Assembly: GCF_900116005.1 (NCBI RefSeq)
Contig: NZ_FOYI01000007.1
Span: forward strand, 1 to 64,000
Direction: 5' to 3'
Length of the DNA stretch: 64,000 nucleotides
Origin: Poseidonocella sedimentorum
GTDB lineage: Bacteria; Pseudomonadota; Alphaproteobacteria; Rhodobacterales; Rhodobacteraceae
The notes below the pieces were generated by a model. The model was not told the DNA's origin. It worked only from the letters and a program-made list of their open reading frames with translations, and did no database searches. Position numbers and translations under genes: made by a program. This document shows positions 62,225 through 64,000 of the stretch, in pieces. The number at the start of each line of letters is the position of its first letter. Positions within the stretch are counted from its first letter, which is position 1.

Positions 62225-62841
62225 GCCGCGACACGCTTGTCATCGTTCCGGTCAAGGATCCGGCGCAGGCCAAGACCCGGCTCTCCCCGGTGCTTGCCCC
62301 GCCCCGGCGCGCGGAAATCGCGCGGGTTCTTCTGGGGCGCAGCCTGAGCCTTCTGTCGGAGCTGCGCGCGGAGCTTGGCTTCGGCCTCGCGGTGGTCACG
62401 CCCTCGGCCGAGATCGCAAGCAAGGCGCGGAAGGCCGGCGCGCTGGCGCTCCCCGATCCCGGGCGCGGCCTCAACGCCGCGCTGGACGCCGCCGCCCGCC
62501 ACGCCGCCGACGAGGGCTACGCCCAGATCTGCGTCCTGCCTGCTGACCTCGCCGCCCCCCGCGCCGAGGATATCCGCCGCATCATCGCCTTCCCGCGCTC
62601 GCCGCGCAGCGTCCTCATCTGTCCGGCCAAGGACGGCGGCACCAATGCGCTGCGCCTCGCGCCCGGCGCCATTGCGTTTCACTACGGCCCCCGCTCCGCC
62701 GAGCGCCATGCCTTGGCCGCCCAGAGCGCGGGGCTCACCCCGGTGATCCTGCCGCTGGCGAGCCTTGCCGAGGATGTGGACACCGTGCGCGATCTCACCC
62801 GCGCGGCCCATCTGGCCCCCGAATTGCGAGGCTTCGCATGA
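62221..62841 (+). CDS. cofC: Phospholactate/PEP/3-phosphoglycerate guanylyltransferase CofC
   Basis: 206-residue nucleotidyltransferase-fold protein: VIVPVKDPAQAKTRLSPVL (GTP-binding lysine/arginine segment), LNAALDAAARHA, CVLPADLAAPRAEDI and KDGGTNALRL. Activates a three-carbon acid with GTP for CofD. In Gram-negatives the substrate may be 3-phosphoglycerate instead of phospholactate or PEP, so the F420 side chain of this organism is open. Overlaps both neighbours by ATGA. Confidence 0.93.
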   Translation: MSRDTLVIVPVKDPAQAKTRLSPVLAPPRRAEIARVLLGRSLSLLSELRAELGFGLAVVTPSAEIASKARKAGALALPDPGRGLNAALDAAARHAADEGYAQICVLPADLAAPRAEDIRRIIAFPRSPRSVLICPAKDGGTNALRLAPGAIAFHYGPRSAERHALAAQSAGLTPVILPLASLAEDVDTVRDLTRAAHLAPELRGFA

Positions 62842-63602
62842 GCGTCACCCTCACCGCCCTGCCCGGCATCCCCGACATCGCCCCGGGCGACGATCTCGCC
62901 GCCATCCTCGGCGATGCGCTGGAGGCCGCGGGGGGCGTTGCGCCCGGCGATATCCTCTGCCTTGCGCACAAGATCGTCTCCAAGGCCGAGGGCTGCGTCA
63001 TCCGGCTCGCCGATGTGACCCCCTCGCCCCGCGCGCTGGAGCTGGCGGCCGAGCTCAACAAGGAGCCGGAGAAGGTCGAGGTCGTGCTGCGCCAGAGCCG
63101 CCGGGTCGTCCGCGCCTTCAAACGCCCGGCCCAGACCCACGGCACGATGATCTGCGAACACAAGCTCGGGCTCATCTCCGCCAATGCCGCGGTGGATGAA
63201 TCCAACGCCGATCCCGGCACAGTCATCACCCTGCCCGACGACCCCGACGCCAGCGCGCGGGGCCTTGGCGAGGCGCTCGCCGCGCGTTTCGGCATGCCCC
63301 TCGGCGTGGTCATCACCGACACGTTCGGGCGCCCTTGGCGGCTGGGGCAGGTCAACGTCGCCATCGGGCTGCATCTCGTCCCGGCCAAGGCCTCCGAGAT
63401 CGGCAACACCGATGCCTGGGGCAAGCCGCTCGTGGTGACCGAACCTGCGCTTTGCGACGAGATCGCCGCCGCCTCCGGGCTTGTGGTGCAAAAGGCGGCC
63501 AAGACGCCCGCCGTGCTTTTCCGCGGGGTCGACTGGACCCCGGACCCATCCGCCGCCGCGGCGCAAATCCTGCGGCCAATCGAGGAGGATATGTTTCGAT
63601 GA
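62838..63602 (+). CDS. cofE: Coenzyme F420-0:L-glutamate ligase CofE
   Basis: 254 residues, a stand-alone CofE without the C-terminal nitroreductase domain found in FbiB. Motifs: [17 protein letters not shown] near residue 35, [38 protein letters not shown] and [15 protein letters not shown]. Adds gamma-linked glutamates to F420-0. ATGA overlap with the following oxidoreductase gene. Confidence 0.95.
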   Translation: MSVTLTALPGIPDIAPGDDLAAILGDALEAAGGVAPGDILCLAHKIVSKAEGCVIRLADVTPSPRALELAAELNKEPEKVEVVLRQSRRVVRAFKRPAQTHGTMICEHKLGLISANAAVDESNADPGTVITLPDDPDASARGLGEALAARFGMPLGVVITDTFGRPWRLGQVNVAIGLHLVPAKASEIGNTDAWGKPLVVTEPALCDEIAAASGLVVQKAAKTPAVLFRGVDWTPDPSAAAAQILRPIEEDMFR

Positions 63603-64000
63603 CACTCGCAATTCTGGGCGGCACCGGCCCGCAAGGTCAGGGGCTCGCGCTGCGCTTTGCGCGCGCGGGCGTCCCCGTGGCCATCGGCTCGCGCGATGCG
63701 GCCCGCGCGGCCGAGATCGCGGCCGAGCTTACCGCCAAACTGCCCGAGGGCAGCGCCGCGATCAGCGGCCACGACACCGACGGCGCGGTCGCCGCGGCCG
63801 AAGACATGGTGATCCTCTCGGTGCCGTGGGCGGGCCACAACGCGACGCTGGAGGCCCTCAAGGACAAGCTCGCGGGCAAGATCCTCATCGATATCGTCGT
63901 GCCGCTCGCCGCCGATGATCCCAAAAAGGTCGACATGCCGCCCGAAGGCTCGGCGACCGAGGCCGCGCAGGCGATCCTCGGCCCCGAAATCCCGGTCATC
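63599..64000 (+). CDS. npdG: F420:NADP oxidoreductase, 3' end outside window
   Basis: The first 134 codons are present. [24 protein letters not shown] is the GGTGxxG NADP-binding start of F420-dependent NADP reductases, followed by [27 protein letters not shown] and [28 protein letters not shown], all typical of the family. ATG overlaps the cofE stop as ATGA. It would transfer hydride between NADPH and F420, giving the organism reduced F420. The gene continues beyond the window. Confidence 0.92.
   Translation, partial: MTLAILGGTGPQGQGLALRFARAGVPVAIGSRDAARAAEIAAELTAKLPEGSAAISGHDTDGAVAAAEDMVILSVPWAGHNATLEALKDKLAGKILIDIVVPLAADDPKKVDMPPEGSATEAAQAILGPEIPVI

Overview
The window is a very GC-rich, densely packed stretch of an alphaproteobacterial chromosome. 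Gene content points to Rhodobacterales: etfBA-folD-purU, many solute-binding ABC importers, a DUF1028 protein beside a peptide importer, and amidase/RutA islands. Most neighbouring genes are joined by ATGA or GTGA stop-start overlaps, so the operons are easy to read. I found no rRNA, tRNA, CRISPR array, transposase or prophage gene. The taxonomic placement is inference from gene content and codon use.

Layout. (1) 1-3.5 kb: electron transfer flavoprotein etfB (5' end cut by the window) and etfA, then folD and purU, a flavin-electron plus one-carbon folate operon. (2) 3.5-10.3 kb: a GH63-type hydrolase with a complete carbohydrate ABC importer and a divergent LacI-family regulator, probably a compatible-solute uptake and hydrolysis locus. 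(3) 10.3-17.3 kb: an oligopeptide-type ABC importer with one permease fused to one ATPase, a divergent DUF1028 protein and a GntR/FCD regulator. (4) 17.5-23.4 kb: a siderophore-interacting-type flavoprotein, a CPA1 antiporter, a RimB-RimK-aspartoacylase triad and a DUF1428 protein.

(5) 23.6-49 kb is the most interesting part: an N-heterocycle/cyclic-amide type catabolic island. It has three RutA-family flavin monooxygenases, two RutF-type flavin reductases, three amidase-signature hydrolases (one preceded by an overlapping 57-residue protein), an isochorismatase/N-carbamoylsarcosine-hydrolase-type protein, and a RibB-like protein without its catalytic acidic loop. Transport is supplied by a ribose-type ABC importer, an MFS carrier and a second oligopeptide-type ABC importer. 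Two SDR dehydrogenases and LysR and GntR regulators complete it. A GT-N4-AC motif recurs at four promoter regions in the island. Uptake followed by flavin-dependent ring opening and then amide hydrolysis is the simplest reading; the substrate is not known from sequence.

(6) 49-55 kb: a seven-gene MoxR/DUF58/VWA/TPR/BatD (aerotolerance-type) operon. (7) 55-58.7 kb: a lone SDR and a membrane-bound hybrid histidine kinase. (8) 58.9-64 kb: a coenzyme F420 biosynthesis operon, cofG-cofH-cofD-cofC-cofE, followed by an F420:NADP oxidoreductase cut by the window end.
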